Below, piece by piece: positions 23,426 to 35,740 of a stretch of 64,000 bases of DNA (positions are counted from its first letter, which is position 1; each line of letters opens with the position of its first letter). Both the position numbers and the translations under genes were made by a program. The notes beneath the pieces were generated by a model. The model was not told the origin of the DNA. It made no database searches and saw nothing but the letters and a program-made list of their open reading frames with translations. Source of the stretch: Distichodus sexfasciatus (Eukaryota; Chordata; Actinopteri; Characiformes; Distichodontidae); the NCBI GenBank assembly GCA_032718565.1, contig JAVGVS010000004.1:7086029-7150028 (forward strand). Reading direction: 5' to 3'.

Positions 23426-26400
23426 TACATATATATGTTTAATCTTTGTGATTTGAATGAATGAAGCAAACACAAAGATATGGGTTCAGTACAAGTAAGT
23501 AAAAGAACTGATCTTGTGCGTCTTACCACAGAGAGCCAGCAGCTGATGCCGACTCGCTAAAGGTTTTGGCGAGGAGGATGACAAGGAGCAGCAGAAGAGG
23601 AACGCTGTGCAGCTGATAAACTCAAAGAAGTAGAGGGGGCGCCAGGAAGAACAGTTCGTCACCACCTCCTCCAGCACAAACGCCACAAACGACAGAAGCT
23701 GAGGAGAAATAACAAACACAAAATTATACACCGCCTAGAAAAGTGGTTGTTCCAGCTTTGCCTTTGATTTTTGGGTTTTGTTAAAATACAAACAAAATAT
23801 ATAGAGGATATATATATGGGAAGTGACACCACTGCAGTACGGCTCTCAGTTTGGTATACTTCAGCTTATCAAAACATTTTTTGTCTCTTTTGTCAATAAA
23901 TTGCTTGAACCCAAGAGCAATGACTTCATCATATTTCTAGCCTCTAATTATATATATATTTTAAAAAAATAAAAAAAATCCCTGTCTAGTCTAAATGTAT
24001 ATTGTATATTGTTTAATGTATTTTTACTTATTTATTGTTTATTCCATGTGCCTAGTCGTAATTTATTCTCTGTTCTACTGTTCTTTGTTTGTTTGCACTG
24101 GAAATAACCTGGAGCCACGTCGTCTCGTCTCTCTATGTATCTGTACAGTATATAGCAGAGATGACAATAAAGTTGACTTTGACTTTGACTCAAGTGACTA
24201 CTTATGATTTGGACAGTTTTTATTTTCGTCCCAACCAAAAACTGGTTCAAACTGTTTAAAAGAAAAACAAGCCCCATAGACACTTTGGTTCCGCTTCACG
24301 TTTTAGCACAATGGAAGTTCTTGTGCTTCACAGTGCTTTGAGAATCACTAGTGTAGACACACACCACAAAGTGACAAAACTCACCAGTAAATGCACAATA
24401 TCACACACACTCCTAAAACAGAACTTAGACATTGGTGGTTAGGATGTTCGCATCTGGACCAAGAGCAACTACCACCACTGGGTCCCTGAACAAGACCCTT
24501 AATCCCAAATTAATAAGAGCGGCTGCTACATGGATGTCGTTAGGTCTACTTGAAAATTATCCCAAGCCCCCCTAAAAATAGAGTAATTATTATACTATTT
24601 TTAAATTATATATCCATACATTTCATACAAGATATCACTGAGAGCAGATACGCACTTAACAAATAGAAGCAAGACTATGAATTGAAATTAAAAATAAGTC
24701 TAGCTATCATTATTTAATTAAAATGATGTACTGGCTGTTTAAGCTGCTATAGGTATTAGGGTGGCATTAGGACATTAGGACCCAGGCGGAAGCTACATGT
24801 CACTGCTTGTTAGCGAGTAGCAACCAGAGCCAGTTTATTATTAAAATTTCTCTGGTAGCAACGTTTATACTCAGTTCAGCAGAACAAAACTGTGAGTAGG
24901 GGGTCAATAACTGTTCATTGCTTAACTTTACTTATGTTTCGTTAAGTGAAACGAAAGTAACGTTGTTAGGTATTTTAAAACTAATTTAGACTAACTTGCC
25001 CGCATAATGCTGCTGTTATAATTGGTTATTGTGATTTTAAAAAATGTGATATACCTATTTAAGTGATAAAGTTGATAAATATTCATGCTTCTTTTGTTCT
25101 GTCACATCTTACTGGGAACTAAACTACCAGTGAATAAACTAGTGATTGTACCACATCATTATGTTATCTTCTGTCCAATGTTGGTAGTCTGTCTTCAGTT
25201 GCATAAAGAAATGGTTAATCAGTGGTAGGCAGCAATGAAAAACTTAATTTAGAAAGACACCAAGCATGAAGAAAGAGGAGTTGTGAAACTACATCTTTGG
25301 ATATTATGTTTCACATTTAATATTATTAAGTGCATTGTTAGATATATTTGCTAGCATGTTTTTAATTAACACATGTAGGCTGTTAGAAAAACCTCATGGA
25401 CTCATTTAGACTGTAATTTTTAAAAAAAAGAAGAAAAAAAAAGGTAGACATCCTAAAGACTAAGGAAACAAAAGGCAGGGGATCTTCCATAGAAGCCAGT
25501 GAAACAAAGTGAGTCAGATAAAAGCATAATTTCTGTGCATGAGATAATAAAATTAAAGAAGCCTGTTTAGGTTTGGTGAAAAATTTTCAGCCCTCTATAC
25601 GCGCTAATTCCTTCCTATAGCCCTGGGGGCTAAGCTCCCCTTGTCTTTCAATCCTAGTGACGTCCCTAGTCTGCTATAATGCTGTAAAAAAATATCAATG
25701 GCTCAGAAAGGTATGCAAGTCCTCTACTGCACCACTAGGTGGCACTGTGTGGATTGAAGTGAAAGTGAGTGATTATTTGTCATTGCGAACACACCACATC
25801 ACTAGAGTTGTACATATCTAAAATGAGGAAATCGCTTTGGTGGAAGCAGTTACCCAAACTGATAACATCAGATGTTATTATCCTGACATCTGTCCCAGAC
25901 AACCACGACTCCAACTGCGTTTATGTGCGCGTGTGAACTCTGTTCTCAGAGCTGTGGTTTCGGCTGATTTCGACATAAAATCCCAAGTCCTCTTTGTCCA
26001 AGTTCATGAAAAGACAGAGTACAAGACCAAGACCTTCAAAAACTGTTGACTGAGACCGGTCTCAAGTACTGTAACACCACACAGCACACAGAGCACCACA
26101 ACAAAATGTGACCTCTGCATTCGCCCCATCCGTGAAGGAGCAGTGGGCAATGGACGTGGCACCCCGGGAGCAGTGCTTGGGGACAGTAGCTTACCTATGA
26201 GTAACTCGCTGGTACCTTCACCGGTCCGGCGACCTTCTGATCATGGAGCAAACACCCTAACCCATTACACTACCAACTGACTACAGTATGCTGGCAATGC
26301 TGAGAAAATAATTTGGAAACTTGTTGAGGTGCAGACATGCTCTAAGCAAGATACAGATCAGGTTGGGTGAGGTTTAGAGTAAAAGCATCAAAAAAGGTCA

Positions 26401-29400
26401 ACTGGTTTAAAAACAGTTTATATCTTTTTTAATTGTCTCCGGTCAAAATAGGTGGTTTATTCTAGCAGTGGGCAGAACAAGCCAAGTGACCTCTTGTCAT
26501 GTTTGGGAAGAGGAATTATAGAGAAGCTGCAGTGTTAAAAGGTTTTTCGATTTGGCAGAAAGTGTGCAACTTTAATTGCTTTTGAGGAGAGAAATGCAGA
26601 TTTAATTATTGTTCAGACAGTTTCACTGAAATTAACATCTTAAAATCACACCTGGGTTTTAGGTTAGAGGGGTACATGTCAGGTAGTATCAGCTACAGTG
26701 TAAAAGCTCTTAAGAGTGGCTCTAGTCAGGTAGGTCCAGCTTATGATTCAGACCCTAAAAGGACATCCAGTTTAGTCCATATTTGCAGATTGTCCCTTGT
26801 AATGGTTGGTAAGAAGTTTTGACAGATTATTTATCATTGTAAATGCAGCACAGCACACAGTGCACCACAACAAAATGTGACCTCTGTATTTGACCCATCC
26901 ATGAAAGAGCAGTGGGCAGTGGGCAGCTAACATTCAGCACCTGGAGAGCAATGCTTTGGGGACAGTACCTTGCTCATGAGTACCTCATGAGGTGGTCCCT
27001 TTACTGGTCCAGGACTCAAACCGGTAACATTCAAATCACAGGGTGAATGCCCTAACCATTACACTACCAACTGCCCCTATGTACAGAAAAGGTCTGCAAT
27101 TGACGATTCCCAATTTTCACCCTTTTTGATCCAAAACACAACACTACACCGGTGTCATTTTCTTGCTCATCATCCAAACCCTGTTGAGCGGAACTCTTCA
27201 TGTTCTCTGCGGCGTGATACTAAAGCAAAATCTTATCTGTTTTACAGAGCCCCTAAAGTGGAGGGAAAAAAATAATTGAGTTTTGCGTACACACGAGAAG
27301 TTTAGAAAGTAATGCGTGTGCGCGTGAAAGTTTAACATTTTACAGTCCAGCAAACAAGAGGTCAAATTCAAAATTTGTTCACTCATCCAGCAAACTACAA
27401 TTAAGATCCAGTCAACTACAACTACAGGTCTTCATTCCTGAAAGGCAATGAACTCAATCACCTGTAAGACCTGTTTCTGGCAGAACATGACTGTTAAACA
27501 CACACACACTTGAAGAGAAAAGAGAAAAGCAATAGGCAACATTCTCACATACACTAGTCTCAGACCGTCTCTTCCAAATATCACATGTGTGTTTACACAC
27601 AAACTGCAAGATTATATGAGTGAAAGGACCTGAGCTAGCCTTTCTTTACAGGAACTTGCTGAGTCAAGAGGTATTGTAAGCAAGCTAGTTTCCAACAAAA
27701 GAGGAGAAACAAAATCAGTGCTTGATAAGTTTAGCAAAGTCCAGAACTGACCATTAAAGTTTCTTATATCTCAAGGGAAAGTGGCTTTATCTTCTCTGTG
27801 CTACTATAGTTATTATTAATACCCATAGATTTAATTAATTGTTTGCAGCAGTGTGTTTAAAACTAGAGCATTTAAAGAAGGTTTTGGGAAGGTTTTTTCC
27901 CCCTGACAGCTGGAAATCTTGTTAGTAGCCAGATGGTCACTCACACACATGCAGCCAACTGACCCATTCCAAACCCCTAAAAAGTTTGGATTTCAAAGTT
28001 TGGACAGAATGGGCATATGTTAATTTCGTTAACAAAAGTCTGGGGGGGGAAATGTTCATTATTGACTTTTTTTCCTTTGACTACAGTGTTATTGAAAACC
28101 TTGGTGAAAAATGTTCAACGCCTTGCCACTCCAAAGACCACGGTGTTCATTTCATTAAAGAACTACGGCGGAGGATGTTTGTTACTGACCGTTCTTTCAA
28201 CGCAAGTAAAGTTGTCTAAAATAATTATTCAAACGTAACAACTTTTCCCTAAACTAAAACTATGAAGGGCAGAAATAAGCAAAATCGGACTAAAACTATT
28301 AAGCGTTTTTAACTAACCACTCAAACTAAATCTGAAACAGCTGCCAAAACTGACACTGGAAACTAGGGCTGCAACTAACGACTATTTTGATAGTTGACTA
28401 GTCATCGGCTATTAAAACGATTCGTCGACTAATCGGATTATAAATTGCATAATTATAAAATGGCTCCGATTTAGGTACCAGCTTTTACATTTAGTATGAG
28501 GTTATTAAAATTTTGAGGTAAATAATAAAGACGAGAAAGATAGTTCACTCAAAAGCATATTTTAATAAATAAGTTTCTTCTTTGCCTTATCTAGCCTTAC
28601 GATGGCTCCTGGTTTTGTGATGGCACTGAGAAAATGGTAACATACCATTATAACATTTATGAGCGAGTGACAAAGGCGTTGGTTACTTTACCGTTTTGCG
28701 TGCTTATTAAACGTATAAGACCTAACTATTAAATTATAATTATAAGGTCGATAAACTATAACTTGCGTTTAACCGACCCGTCACCATTCCTCTTCCTCTG
28801 ACATCTTTGGTTTTTCTGTAGGAACTTTCTTAAGCCAATCACAAAACCAGGAGCCATCGGCCAATAGGATTCGCAGGCAGAAGCTGCCAATACCCCACCT
28901 CCAAACTGTCCAAACCTGCCCCCTTTCAAACCACGCGCGTGGAAATCTCACTCGAGCAAAAAAGCCGCTCGTCGGTAAACTACTTTGTGCGCCAGGACAT
29001 TTAACACATCGAGAGGAAAAAGACATTCGAGAGAGGAAAAATACAGTTTGCGCGCAATATTATCAGAACCGCGCACTCGATTCTTAATTTTGTGCTCTCG
29101 AGTTTCACATTTGCGCTTGCAACTTTGAAATTTACGCCCGCAAAATTTTTGCAGCAAGCCATTTTGCGCGCTCTAGTTTTGGCGTTGATGTTACGCCATA
29201 GGGCCATTCTTCTAGCTGTCACTGAGTGCTATTGCGCAAGAGCGAATCTCACCAGAATGTGGTGTATTGGTGCACTCACTCCGTTTAAAAATATGTCTGG
29301 CGACAATTATCGACTTATCGACAATCAAATTCGTCTGCAACTATTTTTATTGTCGACTTTTGTCGACAACGTCGAATAATCGTTGCACCCCTACTGGAAA

Positions 29401-32400
29401 CACACCAAAAAACCTGAGTAATGGCCCACAGGCCTTACTTCCCAATACACAGGGCACTTGAGTTTCCGTGGAACAAGAGGCAGGAAGGCAATGGTCGTGA
29501 TAGGGAAGTCAAACTCTCACCACAGACAGTAAGAGACAATGCATGTCCAATATGACGTCACAATGACACAAGGACCAAATAAAGCAGCAGCTGTCACAGG
29601 AATGAATGGAGATTAAAACAGTAAAGGTTGGTAGTATAACAGTTAGGGTTAAAACGTCCTGTGATTGGGTGGTCAGCAGTTCCAGTCCCAGACCAGTAAC
29701 GCTACTACTGAGGTACTCATGAGCAAGGTACCATCCCCAAGTGCTGTCCAAAAAAAAGCTGCCCACTGCTCCTTCACGGACGGGTCAAATGCCGAGGTTG
29801 GGGCAGCTAGTAGCATAATGGTTAAGGGCCTGTTAGGTGACGTCCTCATGATCAGAGGGCCACCAGTTCAAGTTCCGGACCGGTAAAGGTATCACTGAAG
29901 TACTCACAAGCAAGATATCGTGCCCAGGCACTGATCCACTGGTGCTGCCCATGTCAGCTGCCCACTGCTCCTTCACGAATGGGTCAAATGCTGAAGTCAC
30001 ACTTCATTGAGGTGCATTGTGTGCTGTGGTGGGATGTCTTCACAATGACAAATCACTTGCTTAAAAAGGTAAAATCTAAATTATTCACAGCAAGAATCCT
30101 GTACAAATCTACTGGTTCCTAAGTGATTGGTTTCTTGAACTGTTGAGTAAAATAACAGTAGGTCTCATTCACCGACCGTTCTTAAGAAGAAATTTGTTCT
30201 TAAAACCCACTTACGTAGTTTTCACAAAGATTCTGACATTCACCAATGATTTCTTATTTGAGGATTGTTCTTGTGTAAGAACAGAATCTACAAATACTGA
30301 AACACACTCTTGCACAAATTTTATTGCAAAACATGAGCTTTGGGGGGTTTCTTCAATTCTACAGTTCAATTCTACTAAAATTAGAGAAAAAACATGCTCT
30401 AATACAGAGACAACTGAACCCTGATGATCGCTGGAGAGAGTGAGGCATGTCACAAGGGGGAAGATGTGTACATCCCAACAGCATCCTAACGCATCGTACC
30501 GCCAGAGATGGGAAGTAATGAAATACAAATACTTTGTTTCTGTACTTTTCAGGTATCTGTACTTTACCTGACTCTATTTTGTGACAACTTTTAACTTTTA
30601 CTACATACATTTTTAGCATGACTATGTGTACTTCCTACTTCCTACTCCTACTAAGCAGGCTTGTTACTCTTGTTTCGTTTAATTTAAATGATGTTTATTA
30701 GGTCATTTTGCCATGGATTTTCCCTTTTTCAGTATCAATAATCCATGACACCCAGACAACCTGACTGATTGGTTTAGGCTTAAAACGTAGTAAACATACA
30801 CAGAAAAGACAATCCCACTGATGCATTCGTCTTTGCACAAGACGCACAACATCATAGACACGATAATGTGAGAGAGAGAGAGAGCGAAAGAAACTAAAAC
30901 CAGGCAGCAACTCGGGAAATGACATCGCGATTGCGGCGGCAGAAAGAACCTCAGAAATTCAGTTCAGTTCAGTGTATTTATATAACGCTCTTACACCACT
31001 ATAAGATTTGTTGTACAATGTTTTTAGGATAGAGGCGATCATCATGTATAATCATGGTAATGGCTAACAGAGCTTTATGTATTCGTGTTGCTTTATTTTT
31101 CTCTGTTTGCGCTCTACATAACGCTTGGATATGGAGTCCAGTCAGCTTGGCCCTAAAATAGTGGTTTTGTCCTCCGCAAGGGTAGTTTATACTTAAAGTA
31201 TGTTTTAGAGCCTATACTTTTCACTTTAACTTGAGTCCTGTCAATACTTCAACTTTTACTAGAATCTTTTTAAACACATGTATCTATATTTCTACCTGAG
31301 TGAAGAATGTGTGTACTTTTGACACCTCTGCATACCACATACGTTGCTGCCAGGCAAAAACCTTTTTTTTTTTTAAAAAGATTTTGGCATATTGTTAATA
31401 ATCACCGTAACATTAAATAATCTTAAATTGAACCACTGTAGCTCGGGGTCCATCTGTATTTATTTTTTTATTATGTATGTTTTTAAGTATAATAAAATGG
31501 TCTAATGAAATATTCTGAAATAGCAAGAAAAAACAATTCGCGAATAAAACACAATTCATGATTAATATAGTACACATATAACTATGTGCACAACAAATAG
31601 ATCTTGAAATTACCAGTGAAATTTTGGGTAAAATATCCCATATCTCATCCTCATTAAGATGGAAGCGGAAGCCTCTCGGATTTTCCTTTATACCTGGCAG
31701 TCTAATCTGAGAGACTTGCTGGAAATTACCCATAACCACTCGGTTAGCAGGCCTAAGCAGGATCTACTGACAAACATCATCTGATAATAAAGTCATCAAA
31801 CTTGTATTCACTGCCTGAGGCATTATGGATCCAGGAACTCGCGTTTGGAAAGTACCTTGAGTGTCACTCTCCTGCTTTCTTACTAAGCAGAAAAAACTGG
31901 GGTTTCTCCTGGATAAAACACAAATTTTACCTGCAGCATAATGTAAGAACATCAGGTATCAAATGACGCAGTACTAGGGCTGGACAATTAAATGCAGAGG
32001 TCACATTTCGTTGTGGTGCACTGTGTGCTGTGCTGTGGTGTGTTCACAATGACAAATAATCACTCACTTTCTAAGACATCGGTAATGTGACTAGCAAAAA
32101 AGCACCGGACAAATAATCAAAAAAATTCATCAGAACAGACACTCAGAACTAATCAACATAATCTTGCTCATGATATTTATTTCAGTTAGTTTTTAAAAAA
32201 AACTTAAACCTCATGTATTGCTAATGCTTTATTACATACTAATACTTAAGTAACTATGTGTTACTTTGTGCGTGTTTCCTTCTTTTCTTTTAAAATAAAG
32301 ATATGCACACTTTCATTAAAAAAAATATTCCAGCTTTAATAGTTGAGCATATTTACAATACAAATCTTGTCAGTGAACTACAAGGATCAAAATCACCATT

Positions 32401-35400
32401 CATCCATCATAAGAGGTAAAATGTCCAATTAATCATGATACTGATTTGAGATCATAGTGCCCAACCCTAACATGGACTACGACATCAATGCATGTGTTTG
32501 CACAGCCAGAACAGGAAGACGGTTTATTATCATTTTAAAACATACATCATAAAATTTGACATGGGCACATACGAGAGCTCTCAACCGAAAGCTAATTTCC
32601 TGCACTCTAGAACGGCAATTTATTAGGACCAGCACATCTGAGGACGAGATGGATCTAATCATCTTGACATTCTCAGAAAACCATATTAACCATGAGGGCT
32701 TTTTTTTCCACCATTTGGCTCATCTCTATGGCCAACATACTTAGAGGGTCAAAAAGAACTCCGTGATTGAATTTAGCGTGTCTGCTCTAATTGCATTTAG
32801 GGTGTAAAAGACGCACGATGCTGCCAACACCTGACACCACTTAAAACGGTCACATGAAGAGAACCGCACAGCGTTTCAAGGAAGGCGGGGGAAGTCAGAC
32901 AGGGGTGTAATGATACTGGTTTCTGTTTGTAAATGCGTCAGAATGTGCTCACTTCCAAATAATCTATTTTAAGGACTGCACTGCTCACTGCAGGACTCAT
33001 GCCTCAAAATTTTAAGCTTTATCCTAAATTTGTTCTTAAGAAAATTATGACATTTAAAATGTATAATATTATACAACTGCAGAATTGAAGTTTTGCACGC
33101 ACACTCATCAAGTTCATCTTATTCAAGAACAGATCTCAAATAAGAAGACATTGGTAAATGCCTGAATCTTCATGAAAATGGCGTTTTAAGAGGTAATTTC
33201 TGCTTCAGAATGGTTGGTGAATAAGGTCCTTTAGCTTTTAACTTTTTTTTTTAAATATATATATTCACTGCACGCAAAGATTTAAATGGGAACACCCCTG
33301 ATTTTTCTGTCAGCATAAAAAGTGCTCAAGATGGCATTTCAATCTTATGTCGGAGAAGTAACATTCTGAATGTGGGTCAAAAGTATATAGGTTTGCATTG
33401 AATAGCTCAAAGGAACAGCAAAAGGTCAAAAGTAGAAAACTAAATTTGCATTCATAAGTTTAACCATTTTATTTTAAGAACAAAGCTATCAAAATGAGTC
33501 AAGGTGAGGTACGCTGACCGTGTTATGATGACCAAAAGTCCCTAAACTTTATTTCTGTGAAGAATAAAAATATCTGAACACACACATAACTTCAATTGTA
33601 TACTACGCTTTGAGATCAGTTACGATACACACACAAAGCTTTCCCACCTGACCAGCACCCTCATGCACTTTGGGCCCTGATGTGAGTGGAGGGGGGGAAA
33701 AGAAGCGTGTTGACACTATCCACATTAAGACGCTGCTGTTAGCATAAATTCTCACCGGATTGTCACTGAAATCATGGATATTATCAATGGACAACAGAAT
33801 GTTATATTTGATGGACAAATATTTTTTGCACTATATAGGATTGCCCAACTTCAGTAAGTAAATCATCACAAAACAAAGACTACAGACCATAACTGACCAT
33901 AATCCAATATTGTCATGGTCCCTTTTCATTAACACTGTAATTATAAACGCTTCAGGAAAACGAAAACCGTTGCCTTGACCCGAAACACCAAAAGTTGGCA
34001 ACCGTAAACACTAAAAAGGGTGGGGACTTTTAGTATTGAGTGTCACTGAAAGTCTGTGAGAGCATATTCTGATGTGTGTTCCAGATAGACATGACAAGTT
34101 CTTGTTTTATTTTTGGGAACTTAAATGTTAGGTGACACGTCATTGTGTTTTACAGTTTGCCACTACTGTAAATCCCACAAGGTCCTTTTTCCAGGAGCCT
34201 GCACTGCCTGAACCTGGACAACAGTAACCTATGAGAGGAGCTGTTACTCCATTTGGAAATTTTACATCCAAGTCAATCATGGTATTTCCCTGAAGCCATG
34301 CCAATGTCATAACCTTTGACAAATTCAAACCACGACAAAAATGGCAAATGCCTACAGATCATTCAACAAACAGATTTACTGTTTTAATGCAGCTTATCTG
34401 GCTTTGGTTTAAATTAATTTCAATTTTTAGTTTTAATTTTACAGTAAAGCATTTAAATCAAGGAGGTAAACACTGAAAGCCGTTGTAGCTTATATTTAGA
34501 CTTTTATTTACAGGGACAGTCACCTTTGAGCAACTTAGGGTTAATGGTCTTTATCAGGCGTTCAGTGGTGGTGCTGGAAGTAGGATGGAGCCAGACTCGT
34601 TTACATTTACTGCATTAAGCAGACTCTTATCCAGTGCAACTTCCATTTCCTAATAATTACAGAGACAGTCTCCCTGGAGCAACTTGGGCTTAAGGGCTTT
34701 ACTCAGGGGTTCAACTGTGGTTGCGCGGTGTGAGACTTGAACCCCCAATCTTATGGTCATCAACACTTCATGGATCACTTAGACCACTTCATCTCCACCA
34801 CCCCATCCCTAACTAACTCTGTAGGCATGTATCTTACCACCAGGGCATAGAGCTGGTCTAGAGATAGGGGACTTGTCTGTGGGCCATGACATCCTCGTTT
34901 CAAATCCAGCTCTACTGCACTCCTGAGCAAGACCCTTAACCCCAAATTGGTCTGGGGAGACTGTCCCTGTGACTGTGCATTAGGAAAATGGAAGTCGCTC
35001 TGAATAAGAGTGATTGACAAATGTCTTAAATGAAAATGTAAATGACGGACAAGACGCAAACCCATGACGAGACAAAGACAGATGCATGTTGTATCGAAGA
35101 ACCAATATATCTGAGTAAATGCTCTTAAGTCAAACTTAAACTACTTGTACATCAAACATGAGATGTATATTTAACACAACATGCATCTCAAAGATTTAAT
35201 CAAACTTACACCTCGTTTACATTAACCATGAGGAGTGGGTTTAACAAAATATAAGTTTCTGTCATTTCCTCAGCTTTCGTTTTCTGTGCAGACGCACTTA
35301 TCCCCAAAGACTGAACAAACGTAGTTTTCTAAACTGAGCTTTCCACGTAACTTGAGCAATTTCAGGTTTTCCCCAGTACCTCAATACATTAGTAACTAGC

Positions 35401-35740
35401 TTATCTATGGGTTTCCATAGGGAAATAAGCGGTAGAAAAACGTGACTGGCGACTAACGTGACTGCATTCGCCAACACGCGTCGATGCTACTGAACACAAC
35501 TTCAACTCAAGATTTAATTGTCTTTTTGTAAAGGTTAAAACTAAGCCGCCATATCCAGGCTGGCACGAAAGGTATCGGTCCCACATCTAAACCCCGTCGT
35601 GTCACTCACCACTTCGGCGATTTTGATCAAGAATCGCCTCTTGTCCATGTTGGCGTTCGGTATGCAGAAGAACTTGGTCTTTTTGTTCTCCGGCGTCACG
35701 GTGGTGGGGTTATAAACCGGCTCTGGCGAGGCCATGATTG
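19823..35740 (-). CDS. cmtm6: CMTM6-like MARVEL protein gene, reading frame damaged
   Basis: Three coding exons on the minus strand are recognisable: 35610-35735, 23527-23698 and 19823-19948. The middle one carries LLSFVAFVLEEVVTN and LYFFEFISCTAFL, and the last begins VFGFLASFAFLVDAI. All three follow CMTM6 in order. CMTM6 is a four-pass endosomal and plasma-membrane protein which in mammals protects PD-L1 from lysosomal breakdown. Two problems exist. Exon 2 switches reading frame near 23598. Also, no exon encoding the third membrane helix is found between 19950 and 23525. The cmtm7 gene nearby has all its exons, as a control. Either this is a decaying gene, or the assembly carries an indel and exon 3 is too diverged for me to see. 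Confidence 0.7.
19950..20484. other. cmtm6-like last intron, repeat-poor part
   Basis: Searched on the minus strand for a third-helix exon (a phase-0 end before VFGF). None seen; sequence is AT-rich and non-coding. Confidence 0.5.
20485..21578. mobile_element. Non-autonomous hAT element with perfect 8-bp duplication
   Basis: Ends TAGAGCTGCAACTATC and, reversed, TAGAGCTGAAACGATTATTC. It is flanked by AAGCATAG at 20477-20484 and again at 21579-21586. An exact 8-bp target duplication with a TAG-type end is the hAT signature. Length 1094 bp. The interior has no transposase; short frames there look random. It sits in the cmtm6-like last intron. Confidence 0.85.
21590..22340. other. cmtm6-like intron, no exon seen
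   Basis: No membrane-helix coding segment on the minus strand and no named repeat. Confidence 0.45.
22340..22900. repeat. Dispersed repeat D, copy 2
   Basis: Shares caataaaattcaattaaaa, tacgaccaaatt, gtagctacacgg and tagtaatcacaatgttgtga with the copies at 14.8 and 40.6 kb. The minus-strand segment MRASNPVLSKAIALMQ inside it (about 22655-22702) ends at a donor in phase 0 but has no membrane helix. Confidence 0.4.
23311..23440. repeat. (TA)n microsatellite
   Basis: Long TA run with short CA/TG interruptions at the left edge. It lies about 90 bases from cmtm6-like exon 2, within the intron. Confidence 0.95.
23527..23698 (-). CDS. cmtm6: cmtm6-like exon 2, with frame disruption
   Basis: Acceptor ttctcctcag, donor CTGTG|GTAAGA, length 172. 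From the first base it reads LLSFVAFVLEEVVTNCSSWR PLYFFEFISCTAFLF, matching CMTM6 helix 1 and the start of helix 2. It then becomes a polar CCSLSSSSPK stretch. Shifting frame near 23598 restores a hydrophobic LLLLLVILLAKTF helix. A duplicated CT (2-bp insertion) or a 1-bp loss in TTCCTCTTCTG would explain this. Confidence 0.75.
23995..24192 (+). mobile_element. LINE 3' tail
   Basis: Ends gatgacaataaagttgactt followed by tgactttgactc, the short tandem tail typical of truncated fish non-LTR elements, preceded by cgtcgtctcgtctctctatg. Strongly 5'-truncated. Confidence 0.65.
24435..24510 (-). mobile_element. SINE family B fragment
   Basis: Has gcatctggaccaaga and gggtccctgaacaagaccct. Confidence 0.5.
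24534..25670. mobile_element. Possible DNA element with Gly-Ala-type ends
   Basis: The left end contains gtcgttaggtctacttgaaa and caagcccccct. The right end contains gggggctaagctcccct and caatcctagtgacgtcccta, whose reverse complement (gggacgtcactaggattg) resembles the left. Arms are imperfect and no target duplication was fixed. Non-coding. Confidence 0.4.
26075..26285 (-). mobile_element. SINE family A
   Basis: Reverse-complement blocks aaaatgtgacctctgcattc, gtgaaggagcagtgggcaat and ttacactaccaactgactac. A shorter piece of the same family is at about 25752-25800. Confidence 0.75.
26832..27078 (-). mobile_element. SINE family A
   Basis: Nearly full length: acagcacacagtgcaccaca, gacctctgtatttgacccat, ttgctcatgagtacctcatg and accattacactaccaactgc. 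Confidence 0.8.
28364..29393. mobile_element. Non-autonomous hAT element with perfect 8-bp duplication
   Basis: Ends TAGGGCTGCAACTAACGA and, reversed, TAGGGGTGCAACGATTATTC. Flanked by CTGGAAAC at 28356-28363 and 29394-29401. Length 1030 bp. The interior (28698-29145) is shared, rearranged, with the element at 42975-43720. CpG-rich and rich in TCGA-type motifs; no transposase. Confidence 0.85.
29627..30063 (+). mobile_element. Two SINE family A copies head to tail
   Basis: The first copy (29627-29799) breaks off after gggtcaaatgccgagg. A second full copy starts at about 29800 with its own tRNA-like head (agcataatggttaagg) and runs to the acaatgacaaatcactt tail. Confidence 0.75.
30150..30400. 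mobile_element. Hairpin-repeat family H, copy 3
   Basis: Starts gtctcattcaccgaccgttc then ttaagaagaaatttgttctt; later gtgtaagaacagaatctaca and gggtttcttcaattctacag. Best-preserved left end in the window. Confidence 0.65.
30503..31330. mobile_element. Non-autonomous hAT element, aged 8-bp duplication
   Basis: Left end CAGAGATGGGAAGTAATGAA; right end reversed CAGAGGTGTCAAAAGTACAC. Flanks are CGTACCGC (30495-30502) and CATACCAC (31331-31338), differing at two sites, both CpG-to-CpA changes. A lone right end of the same family (gcacttttgccacctctgg) is at about 42165-42270. Confidence 0.75.
31992..32070 (+). mobile_element. SINE family A tail fragment
   Basis: Only the 3' half: atgcagaggtcacatttcgt, gtgcactgtgtgctgtgctg, tgttcacaatgacaaataat. 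Confidence 0.65.
32990..33235. mobile_element. Hairpin-repeat family H, copy 4
   Basis: Blocks tttgttcttaagaaaattat, gtataatattatacaactgc, gcagaattgaagttttgc and the end ttggtgaataaggtcc. Confidence 0.6.
34500..35045. mobile_element. Cluster of three SINE family B copies
   Basis: A partial plus copy (about 34500-34590), a fuller plus copy (34598-34790, gtttacatttactgcattaa and gagacttgaaccccc) and a minus copy (about 34840-35045, gagcaagacccttaacccca). Confidence 0.65.
35610..35735 (-). CDS. cmtm6: cmtm6-like first coding exon
   Basis: ATG at 35735 opens MASPEPVYNPTTVTPE, then NKKTKFFCIPNANMDK and RRFLIKIAEV, closing in phase 0 at GTG|GTGAGT. MxxxxVYxPTT and a basic stretch before helix 1 fit CMTM6 N-termini. 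An acceptor (ctcttactttag) lies 5 bases before the ATG, and a matching donor sits at 35995 (CACTG|GTAAGG), giving a non-coding first exon at about 35995-36130. Confidence 0.8.

Larger units (their letters stand above)
23699..35609. other. cmtm6-like intron 1 (about 12 kb)
   Basis: Donor GAAGTG|GTGAGT at 35610/35609 and acceptor at 23699. Filled with repeats: a LINE tail, SINEs, two hAT elements and hairpin family H copies, listed separately. No exon recognised inside it. Confidence 0.6.

Noticed and set aside
23245..23529. 94-residue minus-strand frame by cmtm6-like exon 2
   Set aside because: Translation of the TA microsatellite.
29092..29461. 95- and 64-residue frames in the hAT core
   Set aside because: Fall in the shared transposon core, with no homology to transposase or host proteins that I know.
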